Shown: piece after piece, positions 23,871 to 32,690 of the stretch | How the letters are laid out: each line of letters begins with the position of its first letter | How positions within the stretch are numbered: the first letter of the stretch is position 1 | Source: Oscillospiraceae bacterium | Lineage (GTDB): Bacteria; Bacillota; Clostridia; Oscillospirales; Ruminococcaceae | NCBI GenBank assembly: GCA_021202155.1 | Contig: JAJQDP010000009.1 | Coordinates: 1 to 44,315, forward strand | Direction of reading: 5' to 3' | DNA length: 44,315 nt | The notes under the pieces: model-generated | Database searches by the model: none | Told to the model about the DNA's origin: nothing | The model's input: only the letters and a program-made list of their open reading frames with translations | Position numbers and translations under genes: made by a program

Positions 23871-26411
23871 ATGAGAAAGTTCTATGATAGTGGAGAGTAC
23901 TTTGTTCTTTCCTCATACCGCATCAATGCGGTTCCCATTTCAGACGATGGCATGGTTGGAGTAGCACTCGCAAAGACCATTTGTGAGGATGCATGTTACT
24001 TATCCTCTACTGGAAACGGTCAGACAGCTATCGAGATCCTTCGCGTTGCAGACAGGAAGCTTGGCAGTCGGATAGATCACATACTTACAATCAGAACTCA
24101 TGACAGTTCTGAACAGAACTGTGTTATCAGACAGGAGGCTCTTGCAAATGGGATTCTTTCTTCTCTTCGACGCTCAGGGTATGTAGTCGAAGAAATAGCT
24201 TTCAATGCCTATAAAGATTGCCTTCTCAGGTCGAAGACCGATGCCGTGTGGGCGTTGACTAAGCGGGATATACGCGAATACGGCATCCGGAAAACATATA
24301 CATCGCCGCCTATAGTAGAAAGCGTCGACTGGGAAAAGATATATACTGCTCTGGATGGCTCAGGTTGCAGTCTGTGTATTCAGATTATTCCGTCACTGTT
24401 GTCTGATGATGAATGCAAGTTGGTGACGAACAATGTTGCCACGTGTTCTCAGGCCGTTGATGGAATCGTCCCCGAACTTCATGACCGACTTGCCTCGCCG
24501 TCAGCAGAAAGATGGAAATACTTTGCCGGAAATGCTTTACAACCTTTCGCTAAAGTCAACCTTATGGTTATTGGTTCTGTTTCAGATGCCGCGTCGGTAG
24601 CCGCCCGGGTGAGGCAGTCGGTCAGGGGAATTCCGCTTTGCACTGTTTCTGTTTCAGAATTCGCCACATGCGGTATTTATAATCATCCTTGGATAATCGC
24701 GTGTGCTTTGAGGGAGAAATCGGGAACAGACTTCATTAAGTGGACTTCTGATGAAGTTTCTCGGGTATTCTGGTTACCTTTCCAGAGTAATTATTTCATC
24801 GGTGTAGATAGTAACGTTTTCTCGCTGTTGCCGGAAAATGATCTTTTACCTGTTCAGCTAACGACACGAGACAAAAATCAGAAACTTTGCCTTGGAAAGA
24901 CTGTGTTCTCTTCTCAGAGCCTATTTATGCCTCACGATCAGCTACTTCTTCATACAGCCGTGATAGGCAAATCAGGTGTTGGTAAAACGACGCTCCTAAA
25001 GCAGATAATAACACAGCTTAGTAGTAGAAATATTCCTGTTTTAATAATGGAGCCGGTAAAGCGGGAGTATCGCGATCTGGTAGCCGGTATGGAAAACGGC
25101 AAGATATTCACTGTTGAAAGACCCGTAGTTCCATTGCACATTAATCCGTTCTATGTCCCTAAGAATGTGACTCTTGGGGAATACAAGAACAGCTTGCTCT
25201 CGGCTTTTAAAGCTGCTTTCTCATTGCCGGATCCTTTGCCGGCACTGTTTGAGAAGACGATTTCGGAGTCATATACTATGAACGGCTGGACGGATACGAA
25301 TACAAGTGAGGATGACAGCGTAACTCTGTTTGATATGGCTGAGTTTATCCGGATTTTTAAGCAGGTTATTGCCAATTCGAGCTATAGTGGTGAAGTAAAG
25401 GGCAATATGATGTCAGGAGGAGCATTCAGGCTTCAGAGCCTTATCGAAAGGTGCCCTTATACTTTCGACACACTTCGCTCCACGCCGGTTGAGGATCTTC
25501 TTACTGGCTGTACCGTTTTGGAGATGGGATGCCTTGAACCGGAGCAGAAGTCGCTGGTTTCAGCACTTACCCTTATCAACATATTGACATACTTAAAGGC
25601 AACGAGACACAGCGATACCAAGCTCAAAAACATCATCCTGATTGATGAGGCTCATGCTCTCTTAGACAGAGGAGAAGGCTCTACTCAGGAGGAGAAGTCT
25701 TTAAACGATGCTATGACACAGCTAATGATTAACGTTATCACTGAAATTCGTGCTTACGGTGTCGGAATAATATTCTCTGATCAGTCCCCATCCCGCGTCG
25801 GTAGCAGAATGCTTGATAATGTTGACAACGTCATCTCGTTCAGGCTAAGTGGAAAGGAAGCAAAAGCCCTGAAAGAGAATATGGGAGAAGAAGATTCTCT
25901 CTGCGATGTTCTCCCGGCACTTTCTACCGGAGAATTTATTCTCAAAAACCGCTTTCTCCGTTCTGCTTTGCCTATGAGAGCAGATTATATCTCTGTTGAC
26001 GAGCATGAGAATCATATCTCGGACGAGCAGATAATGAAAAAACAGTCTGCATACCTGAATGCTCGTGCAAAGGAATTTCGCCCGTTCTCAAATTGCGAAT
26101 GTTCGGGATGTGGGAACTGCACATTAGCGGTTCGCGAAAAAGCAAAGATGTATGCTACTCGGATATTCGCCGAAAGGCAGCTCAAGCTCAGGTCTCCTGA
26201 AGAAATTGCAGCTCATATCATAAAGATTCCGGATGTTATATCATCTCGGTATGTTGAAACGGATTCTCGCTCGTTTGATAAACTTTGCGGATGTGTTGCA
26301 GTTCATCTTCTTAGAAAGTGCTTGTCGGAAAACAACATATCAATCAGCCAGCAGGCTGTCACAAGACTGATAGCTGACATGCGCAGTCAATATAAGAAGG
26401 GAGAAGTTTAA
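23871..26411 (+). CDS. HerA/VirB4-like P-loop ATPase
   Basis: This is an 846-residue ATPase with a long N-terminal region (1-350) lacking clear motifs. Walker A is AVIGKSGVGKTT (GKSGVGKT 366-373) and Walker B IILIDEAH (D592, E593). A distinct cysteine cluster follows (C742, C744, C747, C750 in NCECSGCGNC). The VLIMEPVKREYRDLV strand after the P-loop and the IIFSDQSPSRV segment after Walker B are typical of HerA/FtsK-type pumps that move DNA or protein. Such enzymes usually form hexamers. The cysteine cluster near the C-terminus suggests bound metal. GGGAGGT lies before ATG 23871; the longer in-frame version overlaps the previous gene. The stop directly abuts the nuclease start. Confidence 0.8.
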   Translation: MRKFYDSGEYFVLSSYRINAVPISDDGMVGVALAKTICEDACYLSSTGNGQTAIEILRVADRKLGSRIDHILTIRTHDSSEQNCVIRQEALANGILSSLRRSGYVVEEIAFNAYKDCLLRSKTDAVWALTKRDIREYGIRKTYTSPPIVESVDWEKIYTALDGSGCSLCIQIIPSLLSDDECKLVTNNVATCSQAVDGIVPELHDRLASPSAERWKYFAGNALQPFAKVNLMVIGSVSDAASVAARVRQSVRGIPLCTVSVSEFATCGIYNHPWIIACALREKSGTDFIKWTSDEVSRVFWLPFQSNYFIGVDSNVFSLLPENDLLPVQLTTRDKNQKLCLGKTVFSSQSLFMPHDQLLLHTAVIGKSGVGKTTLLKQIITQLSSRNIPVLIMEPVKREYRDLVAGMENGKIFTVERPVVPLHINPFYVPKNVTLGEYKNSLLSAFKAAFSLPDPLPALFEKTISESYTMNGWTDTNTSEDDSVTLFDMAEFIRIFKQVIANSSYSGEVKGNMMSGGAFRLQSLIERCPYTFDTLRSTPVEDLLTGCTVLEMGCLEPEQKSLVSALTLINILTYLKATRHSDTKLKNIILIDEAHALLDRGEGSTQEEKSLNDAMTQLMINVITEIRAYGVGIIFSDQSPSRVGSRMLDNVDNVISFRLSGKEAKALKENMGEEDSLCDVLPALSTGEFILKNRFLRSALPMRADYISVDEHENHISDEQIMKKQSAYLNARAKEFRPFSNCECSGCGNCTLAVREKAKMYATRIFAERQLKLRSPEEIAAHIIKIPDVISSRYVETDSRSFDKLCGCVAVHLLRKCLSENNISISQQAVTRLIADMRSQYKKGEV

Positions 26412-26954
26412 ATGAGAGAGTTTGATGAAAAAATGAATCAGTCAGACGCGGATAAAGCCGCCGATTATGCCCGCTCATTCGGGCTCAATAAGGCTGCTGA
26501 CTATATCTCTCGTCACTATGATGGGGGCGAGTTCGTCCCCGGAGATCCTATTCCCATAACTACCCGAAACATGTCATTGGAAGGTTCAAAGGCTGAAAAT
26601 GGAGTTCCATTTGAACGCAGAACGGCAGAATTGGCTGATGGCTTGACCGTTGAGGGAGTTTTTCCTGAGTTTGATAGCATTCATCATGTTGAGCTTGGAG
26701 ATGCCGCAAATGATATGAGCATTCATGAACAGTTCAGTGCATGTAGAGAGGACTTTCAGGATCACATGTATGACACTCCTGAAAAGCTTCACGACATAAC
26801 CTTCGGACAGATGGAAAGACTTGAAAAACCACAGGGTTACACTCCTGAAGGCTATACTTGGCAACATAATCCTGAGACAGGAAGCTTCGATTTGGTGTCA
26901 CAGGATGAACACTCTGTCGGACATACTGGCGGGAATGCTTTATGGGGAACGTGA
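26412..26954 (+). CDS. WHH-type HNH/Endo VII nuclease, toxin-like
   Basis: This is a 180-residue protein whose C-terminal part matches polymorphic-toxin nucleases with the WHH signature. GVPFERR and VFPEFDSIHHVEL lead in, then PEGYTWQHNPETGSFDLV (145-162), DEHSVG and HTGGNALWG (171-179). Family members read TWHH; here the first of the two histidines is Gln151, leaving W150, H152, H167 and H171. That change could weaken or retune activity. The N-terminal ~60 residues are helical and may be a delivery or recruitment region. It is encoded immediately after the ATPase with no gap. No immunity gene is recognised next to it. A nuclease effector driven by the system is my inference. Confidence 0.72.
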   Translation: MREFDEKMNQSDADKAADYARSFGLNKAADYISRHYDGGEFVPGDPIPITTRNMSLEGSKAENGVPFERRTAELADGLTVEGVFPEFDSIHHVELGDAANDMSIHEQFSACREDFQDHMYDTPEKLHDITFGQMERLEKPQGYTPEGYTWQHNPETGSFDLVSQDEHSVGHTGGNALWGT

Positions 26955-27182
26955 TAGAGCTTCTACGGCATGTCGCGGTCGAAATGAGATTATAGGCTAT
27001 GTGTCAGGTGTTGTGCTAAACGTAAAAAAGTGATTCCTTCTGAAGTGCTATAATATATGGCATAAGATGCTTGGTGCAACACCGGACTTGCCTGTTGAGC
27101 AAAGAGAAGACCGCGCCAAAGAGAATAGGCATAGATTTTATCGTATAATCAGTTGCCTAATACTAAGAAAAGGAGTATTACT
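26955..27182 (+). other. Spacer between nuclease and AAA genes with possible internal promoter elements
   Basis: This 228-base interval carries two TATAAT-like boxes (27050-27055 and 27144-27149), neither with a convincing -35 box at 17 bases. No complete small gene is seen. It is the first larger break in the island and may start a second transcription unit. Confidence 0.35.
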
Positions 27183-28499
27183 ATGAGCAAATCTATTTTT
27201 GAAGAATTCTTTTCAGGTTTGAATGGTGAAAATGATTCCGGAGACGAAGAGCCTGTTGAATTCGACTCTGATGAGGAGTCATCTTCACTCGCTGATAGAT
27301 TAGCCGGTATTTTGGAACGCAGAAGAGCAGAGAGTCTCTTCACAGCAGAATTAAGCGATATTAAGAAGCTGATTCTGAGATTAAGCGATGAAGAAATACT
27401 TGATATTCTTAATATTCCTGATAAAGAGAGTGACACTAAGGAAACAGATGCAGGTACTAAGAAGTGGTTTTATAGCTTGCCTTCAGGACTTGATAAGGAT
27501 GGAGAAAAAGAGCTGGCTAAGCTTGAAAAACAGTCTAATGAGCCCTTTAGTTCACGTTCTGTCGATCAGAAGCGACTTCGCTATCTAAGACAGCTTAAAA
27601 AAATGAGCTTGGAGGTACCATCGTTTTTCCGTGAAACGGTTGATCCGAAAGCTTTGTACAAAAGGCTGCTTGATTTCTGCATGGAAAATGACATCCCTGA
27701 GGAAATAGTGTCGCGCGTACTTCCCACGTTGGTTACATATATTGAAACCGGACACATGAGACCGATTATTTTCGTCGGAGAGAAGGGATGTGGAAAGACA
27801 ACAGCAGTAAAAATGTTTGTTAAAGAAGCTCTTAGGATTCCCACAGAGAAAATCAATGTTCCTCAGGCAACCGGCAGTTACGGATTGGTGGGATACTGCA
27901 GTGCTTATCAGTCCGCTGATGTTGGATGTATTGCTAAGGCACGCCTTAAGAATAACTCTCTGCTTGTGGCATACATCTTTGATGAGGTAGACAAAGTATC
28001 ACGCGATGTTTACCATGCGGGAATTGATGACGAGTTACTTTCAATCACGGATGAAGACTGTTCCGAGGTTGTCGATAATTACCTGGAGACAAGACTTGTC
28101 GGACTGGAACATTGCCCTATGTTCTTCACTGCAAATGATTTACAGAAGGTGTCTCCTATTCTTGCAGATCGTTGCACGGTGATTCATTTCCCAAATCCCA
28201 GCGCATTTCGCATCAAGTCTATCTCCAGAAAGTATGCAAACAAAACGTTAACAGATGGGCTACATGATTCAATTTACTTTGATTATGAGCTGATGGATAA
28301 GCATATCGACAGTCTTGTCAAGCATGGTATAACGTCTCTTCGCAAGCATCAGCAGATGATCGATACAGTTATTGAGAATGCTTTTAAGCATGCATTAACT
28401 CAGGAAGAGGACGGTATAATTTTAACCACAGAAGAAATGTTTGCTGATGCCGAGTATGCTATCTTCGGAACACTAAAGCATCAGACTGGATTCCGCTGA
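27183..28499 (+). CDS. Lon-like AAA+ ATPase without protease domain
   Basis: This is a 438-residue protein. An acidic helical N-terminal part (1-150) precedes an AAA+ module with Walker A FVGEKGCGKTT (199-206 for GEKGCGKT) and Walker B YIFDEVDKVS (D267, E268). Sensor-type MFFTANDLQKVSPILADRC provides the N-x-DR residues. The pattern of DEVDK, TAND and LADRC resembles the AAA domain of Lon. The protein ends soon after the lid domain (about 340-438), so there is no Ser-Lys protease part. It could act as a remodeller for Ubl-modified targets. Start 27183 is chosen for AAAAGGAG seven bases ahead; ten in-frame codons upstream are not used. Confidence 0.75.
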   Translation: MSKSIFEEFFSGLNGENDSGDEEPVEFDSDEESSSLADRLAGILERRRAESLFTAELSDIKKLILRLSDEEILDILNIPDKESDTKETDAGTKKWFYSLPSGLDKDGEKELAKLEKQSNEPFSSRSVDQKRLRYLRQLKKMSLEVPSFFRETVDPKALYKRLLDFCMENDIPEEIVSRVLPTLVTYIETGHMRPIIFVGEKGCGKTTAVKMFVKEALRIPTEKINVPQATGSYGLVGYCSAYQSADVGCIAKARLKNNSLLVAYIFDEVDKVSRDVYHAGIDDELLSITDEDCSEVVDNYLETRLVGLEHCPMFFTANDLQKVSPILADRCTVIHFPNPSAFRIKSISRKYANKTLTDGLHDSIYFDYELMDKHIDSLVKHGITSLRKHQQMIDTVIENAFKHALTQEEDGIILTTEEMFADAEYAIFGTLKHQTGFR

Positions 28500-28522
28500 G
28501 TGGAAAAGTCGATAAATATGGA

Positions 28523-28563
28523 TTTCTATTAGCAGTAGCTTTAAAAGCTTCTGCTAATAGAAA
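28523..28563. other. Long perfect inverted repeat between AAA and PP2C genes
   Basis: tttctattagcag (28523-28535) pairs perfectly with ctgctaatagaaa (28551-28563), and the enclosed region contains a second palindrome, agctttaaaagct. No T-run follows, so it is not a canonical terminator. It may be an attenuator, an mRNA stabiliser or a protein-binding operator. Confidence 0.6.
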
Positions 28564-28623
28564 TAGGAACTTCAAGCAAAAAGTAATAAGTATTAATTAA
28601 AGAGAAAGGATATTGCAAACAAG

Positions 28624-29376
28624 ATGATAGATGTAGAGAAAAGTAAACCTGAATTTCATGCGGAATCTTTTACACAAACAGGATTTGCACATATGAAAGA
28701 GAATAGAGAGTGCGAAGATGTATGTGCTATAAGCGAACAAAATAATATGTTGTTTTATGGACTTGCAGATGGGCAATCTGGAAAGAAGTATTGCAGAATT
28801 GGTGGTGAGGCTGTGCTGAGCGAGATAGCAAGATATATAGCTGAGCGAGGAGTTCAATGCCTTTCTCAATATGAGTATGTTGACGAAATTCAGTATGAGA
28901 TTATCAAGGCAGTAAGAAAGAGGCTTGAACTATTGGCCGCAGATAGCAGTTCTGAAATAACAGAATACTCATCCACATTGCTTGCATTAGTAATCGATCC
29001 GGAGACTGACGATTATATCGTAATTCATCTTGGAGATGGAGGAATTATAGGAGATGGTATAGATGGATCTATAAAGCTTGTCAGTGCTCCGGAGAACGGC
29101 ATTACCAGTAAATATACTTGGTTAACAACGTCTGAAAGAGCCTTGTTACACCTCAGAATCAGTTTTGGAAAAATGAGCAACTACAAAAGGATGATAATGT
29201 TTACCGATGGGGCTGATGCTATAGCTCATGGGGCAAATATTTCAATGGCTATGCGTAAACTTTTAAAAGAAAGGGGAGACACATGTCAGATTGCACATAT
29301 TGTTGAGAGAAGCGAACCTGTTGATGATGCGTCGTTCATAGTTATCGATCGTAAAAGCGAAGGCTCTTCAAACTGA
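28624..29376 (+). CDS. PP2C-family Ser/Thr protein phosphatase
   Basis: This is a 250-residue metal-dependent phosphatase. The usual PP2C metal aspartates are visible in order: RECEDVCAI (E31/D32), LADGQSG (D49), HLGDGG (137-140), MFTDGAD (D195) and DDASFIV (234-235). The length is typical of single-domain bacterial enzymes of the PrpC/Stp type. It would oppose the Ser/Thr kinase encoded two genes downstream. The ribosome site AAAGGA is rather distant (about 14 bases), which may lower translation. No membrane helix is present, so it should be cytoplasmic. Confidence 0.78.
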   Translation: MIDVEKSKPEFHAESFTQTGFAHMKENRECEDVCAISEQNNMLFYGLADGQSGKKYCRIGGEAVLSEIARYIAERGVQCLSQYEYVDEIQYEIIKAVRKRLELLAADSSSEITEYSSTLLALVIDPETDDYIVIHLGDGGIIGDGIDGSIKLVSAPENGITSKYTWLTTSERALLHLRISFGKMSNYKRMIMFTDGADAIAHGANISMAMRKLLKERGDTCQIAHIVERSEPVDDASFIVIDRKSEGSSN

Positions 29377-29450
29377 TATTATGGTATATTTGCTCAGAAT
29401 CAGGATGTGAGAAACTTGTAAATAAATGTCTACATTTGTCACATAAGATG

Positions 29451-29479
29451 TTGACATCGATAAAGAAATCTGGTATAAC
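29451..29479 (+). promoter_or_regulatory. Internal promoter before the 520-residue protein gene
   Basis: TTGACA (29451-29456) and TATAAC (29474-29479) are separated by 17 bases. It lies 35 bases ahead of the ATG at 29514 and rules out the in-frame start at 29436. It shows that the regulatory half of the island can be transcribed separately. Confidence 0.78.
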
Positions 29480-29513
29480 TATAGTAAGAATACGTGACAG
29501 GAGTGTTGCAAAA

Positions 29514-31076
29514 ATGAAAATGGGTTATACCGAATCTGCACTAGACAATTATTTATCAATGTTTGATAAGGATACTGATGCTATATGGGATGGCATCAAA
29601 AGTATGCCGGATGACTCTGAGCCGGAAAAGTGGAAAAAGAAAATTGAGAGCATCGCTTCTGAATATGTCCTTTCAAGTCGCTTTGCACTTATGAGGATTT
29701 TCCAGCGGAGAGAGGTATCAAAGGAGGAAATCGATAGGGACAGTAGCACAGGTTTTGAAGTTAAACTTGATGACGGAACTACTGTCGAATTCAAGGATAT
29801 TTCCATTGAGCATGCCGCAAACATGGAGAAAAGCGAACTGAAGAAGTATGAGAAGCTGTTGATGGACAAGGCTAAACGTTCACAAGGAACTAATAGCGAG
29901 TCGGAATGTAAGAATCTCATTGATAAAGCTCTGCAGTATCGCCAGAGGAACACAAAATTACTGACAAAAGAAGAAGCTATGACCCTTGGACACGTTATTG
30001 ATTTAACGTTGGACGAGATGAACTGGTTTTTGCTAAGAGTTTTCAATGTGGATGGAAGATTCAGGTATAATTCTTCTTCTGACTTGATTGACGTATATGT
30101 ATTCCTGAGAACAGAGAGCGGAAAGGGCGGCAAATCGTCGGAAGAACTGAAGTCTGAATATAACTCTAAGTATGGCAAAGTAACTAAAATCCCACATGAT
30201 GATAAGCTTAACTGGACAGAAAGTAATGAGGATTTTCTTGATAAGAAAGTTAAGGTCTGGTCCCCTGATGACTGCGATGTTAAATTCATGGAATGGATGG
30301 GAGAGCGCGCAGAGCATCTTGATCTTCCTTCTCAGACTGCACTGCGTGTATTCAGAAATCTTGCAGTTTATACATACGACATCATATGTCATCCAACGAG
30401 AGGAACGCCAGATGTTGATACGATTCGCCATAACAACCTGGCACCAACCGAATTTGAGCAAAAGATCGGAGACATTGTTTCATATAATGGATATATGCCT
30501 CGGACGATAGAGGCTTTGTTTGAGGACGGCTTGATTTCTGATGACAAATGCAAAACTGTTGCAGATGGATTGATGAAGGAAATGCAAGACTTGGAATTCT
30601 CCGATAATACAGATCTGACAAGGGCAATGCATACTATCGATACGAAAAAGAATGGTAAGATCACAGTTAACGGAGAACTGTGGGAGAGCCGCACTCGAAT
30701 TCACGATCTTCTGTTTGAAAAGCCTACTATAGGAAAGAATGAAGATAATAACCCCATTTATGGAACGGATATTCAGGTGGAGAAGAGTGATATGCTTATT
30801 TTACTCTGGCTTACGTCAAACTTGTGCTGGACGGGGGCAGAAAAACCTTCTCCCTGTGAATGTGGAAACAGGCTATATGCATTTATAGACACTGCCTATA
30901 AGTGCCTTGAAAAGTCGAGGCTTCCTGCTTTTTATCCCGCTCATTTGGTTGAGCAGAGTATGATGCTTTCGATTGTCTATGCGTATACAGGTCCTGAAGG
31001 ACGTGATCCTGCGGAGGTATACGAGCGGATTTGTGACTCCGTTATTGAGCATAAAAAAGATAAAGAAGAGGAGTAG
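29514..31076 (+). CDS. Unrecognised 520-residue charged protein of the Ubl island
   Basis: No known family is recognised. The protein is Lys/Glu-rich and mostly helical by appearance, with no signal or membrane segment. An interior stretch, LTLDEMNWFLLRVFNVDG, then DLIDVYVFL, resembles the helix-turn-helix-like repeat often seen in proteins encoded near bacterial kinases or phosphatases; this is a weak resemblance. A PCECGN cysteine pair sits near residue 450. The C-terminus ends in a charged HKKDKEEE tail. The start with AGGAG ten bases ahead and a strong promoter upstream is well supported. It lies between phosphatase and kinase genes, so a phosphorylation target or adaptor role is plausible inference. 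Confidence 0.7.
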   Translation: MKMGYTESALDNYLSMFDKDTDAIWDGIKSMPDDSEPEKWKKKIESIASEYVLSSRFALMRIFQRREVSKEEIDRDSSTGFEVKLDDGTTVEFKDISIEHAANMEKSELKKYEKLLMDKAKRSQGTNSESECKNLIDKALQYRQRNTKLLTKEEAMTLGHVIDLTLDEMNWFLLRVFNVDGRFRYNSSSDLIDVYVFLRTESGKGGKSSEELKSEYNSKYGKVTKIPHDDKLNWTESNEDFLDKKVKVWSPDDCDVKFMEWMGERAEHLDLPSQTALRVFRNLAVYTYDIICHPTRGTPDVDTIRHNNLAPTEFEQKIGDIVSYNGYMPRTIEALFEDGLISDDKCKTVADGLMKEMQDLEFSDNTDLTRAMHTIDTKKNGKITVNGELWESRTRIHDLLFEKPTIGKNEDNNPIYGTDIQVEKSDMLILLWLTSNLCWTGAEKPSPCECGNRLYAFIDTAYKCLEKSRLPAFYPAHLVEQSMMLSIVYAYTGPEGRDPAEVYERICDSVIEHKKDKEEE

Positions 31077-31095
31077 CTTTGGAGGAGATTTCTAT

Positions 31096-32655
31096 ATGGA
31101 CAATCGAACACCGTTACCGGAAGGTTACGTACTTCGCTTGGATAACGGAGGAGAATACATAATCAAGAAAAAGATTGCAGCAGGTGGTTTTTCACTTGTA
31201 TATGACGCAGAGACGTGTGGTGGGACAACCCCTGTTGTAATCAAGGAATTCTTTCCCGATAAATGGGCGATGCGTAATGAGCAGAGCAAGGTATGTCCTT
31301 TGCCGAATCGTGAGAATGAGTTCTCGAGATGCTTAAAACAATTCATCGATGAGGGAAAAATAGGCGGTCATATTGCGACGTTATCTTTTCAGACGGTTTC
31401 TTTTTTGTATTGCGGAAGCGGATATGCCCTGATGCAAAGAGAAAGCGAAGACATGATTTCTATTGCAGATGTGGTAGGACAGTGGGAGGAGAATCCTCCC
31501 ACTGTGGAAAATTCCGACCCTGTGTTTACTGACTTTACAAGACTCAGATACTCATTGCAGATCACAGAAAGCGTATTGTCTGTACTCTCAAAAATACATG
31601 AATTGGGCTATCTTCACTTGGACATCAGCGGCTCGAATGTGCTTTGGGCGGGCGGATGTGCGGCTTTCATCGCGGATTATGGTTGTGCAGTCAGCATGAC
31701 AGACGGTGTTTATAAACCGAGTTACCAGCCTTCATATAGCCCTGGCTTTTCAGCTCCAGAGCTTTTGACAGGTCTTAATCAGCTTTCTCCGGCAACAGAC
31801 ATCTACTCCGTAGGAATGCTCTTATATTTCCTCTGTGCAGGGAGGATAGCTTTAGACAAAAGTTTCAACATAAAGAAAAAAGTCTCCCGCAACATTGAGT
31901 ACCTGAAACTCCCGAAGCGAGTTCAGAAATCCTTGATAGAAATAATTCTTACTTCGTTGGCGGATCAGGATTCAAGATACAGTTCGGCAAGTGATATGCT
32001 GGAAGAAATTCGGAAGTTTGCCAGGCAAATCCCACTGTACCCAATCAATTCCGATAACACCCGCTCGTTTACGCTCTACTCGCTGAAATCAATGCTTGAA
32101 GGCAGGACGACAAATAGTAACAGTTGGCTACATGAGCTGTGTGACAGACGCAATGTTGATCTGCCAGAAAAAGTTGATGACTCAATTTTCAAGCCTCTCA
32201 CAACAAAGACTTTTGTGAGTGATATTGACTTTTTGAAAACTATATTGCCTGAAGAATTGTTCGAGTGCATAGAACAAAATATGAATGCTTCTTCCGATAA
32301 ATCAAGCTTCATCTCCGGTGTCATGAATGGTAACTATCCGAATGAGCTGAGAAATAGGCTTGTTCAGATTGTCGAAAATTATGGGACACATCGCCTGCTT
32401 CAGATAAGCAATACAGTATTAAAAGATAAAATAGGTTTTATCAATAATCGAATACTGCTGTTCCAGGTGATTGATGAAGAAGGTGACAGGCTAAAAGAAT
32501 GTTACTACAATGTTGCAGATAAAATTCAGAGATCACCCTACATCGGGCTGGCAATGCTTATATTGTATGCTCTTCTTTGCAAAGACGGATTCGCAATGCT
32601 TATACCGAGTCCATCTGATGGAGATAAACTGAAAAAACTGTTTAGTCCGTTATAG
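31096..32655 (+). CDS. Ser/Thr protein kinase
   Basis: This is a 519-residue protein with an N-terminal kinase domain (about 18-310). It has the glycine-rich loop IAAGGFSLVY, the ATP-binding lysine K50 in VVIKEFF, catalytic loop HLDISGSNVLW (H174, D176), metal motif DYG (D194) and APE (220-222). The HRD arginine is replaced by leucine and DFG by DYG; the catalytic aspartates remain, so activity is likely. The C-terminal 200 residues are helical and not recognised. No membrane helix or PASTA repeats are present, so it differs from PrkC-type kinases. GGAGGAG lies before the ATG, and the gene starts 19 bases after the previous stop. It pairs with the PP2C gene. Confidence 0.83.
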   Translation: MDNRTPLPEGYVLRLDNGGEYIIKKKIAAGGFSLVYDAETCGGTTPVVIKEFFPDKWAMRNEQSKVCPLPNRENEFSRCLKQFIDEGKIGGHIATLSFQTVSFLYCGSGYALMQRESEDMISIADVVGQWEENPPTVENSDPVFTDFTRLRYSLQITESVLSVLSKIHELGYLHLDISGSNVLWAGGCAAFIADYGCAVSMTDGVYKPSYQPSYSPGFSAPELLTGLNQLSPATDIYSVGMLLYFLCAGRIALDKSFNIKKKVSRNIEYLKLPKRVQKSLIEIILTSLADQDSRYSSASDMLEEIRKFARQIPLYPINSDNTRSFTLYSLKSMLEGRTTNSNSWLHELCDRRNVDLPEKVDDSIFKPLTTKTFVSDIDFLKTILPEELFECIEQNMNASSDKSSFISGVMNGNYPNELRNRLVQIVENYGTHRLLQISNTVLKDKIGFINNRILLFQVIDEEGDRLKECYYNVADKIQRSPYIGLAMLILYALLCKDGFAMLIPSPSDGDKLKKLFSPL

Positions 32656-32690
32656 CTGGCAAGGCTATCATTCTAAAGAAGGGGGATTGA

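Noticed and set aside
26821-27033. A small gene overlapping the end of the nuclease, possibly an immunity gene
   Set aside because: Most of it is a shadow of the nuclease frame; the 26-codon extension has no ribosome site or motif.
29549-30289. A 246-codon minus-strand frame inside the 520-residue protein gene
   Set aside because: Serine/leucine-rich antisense shadow with no supporting start; the plus-strand gene has a strong promoter and ribosome site.
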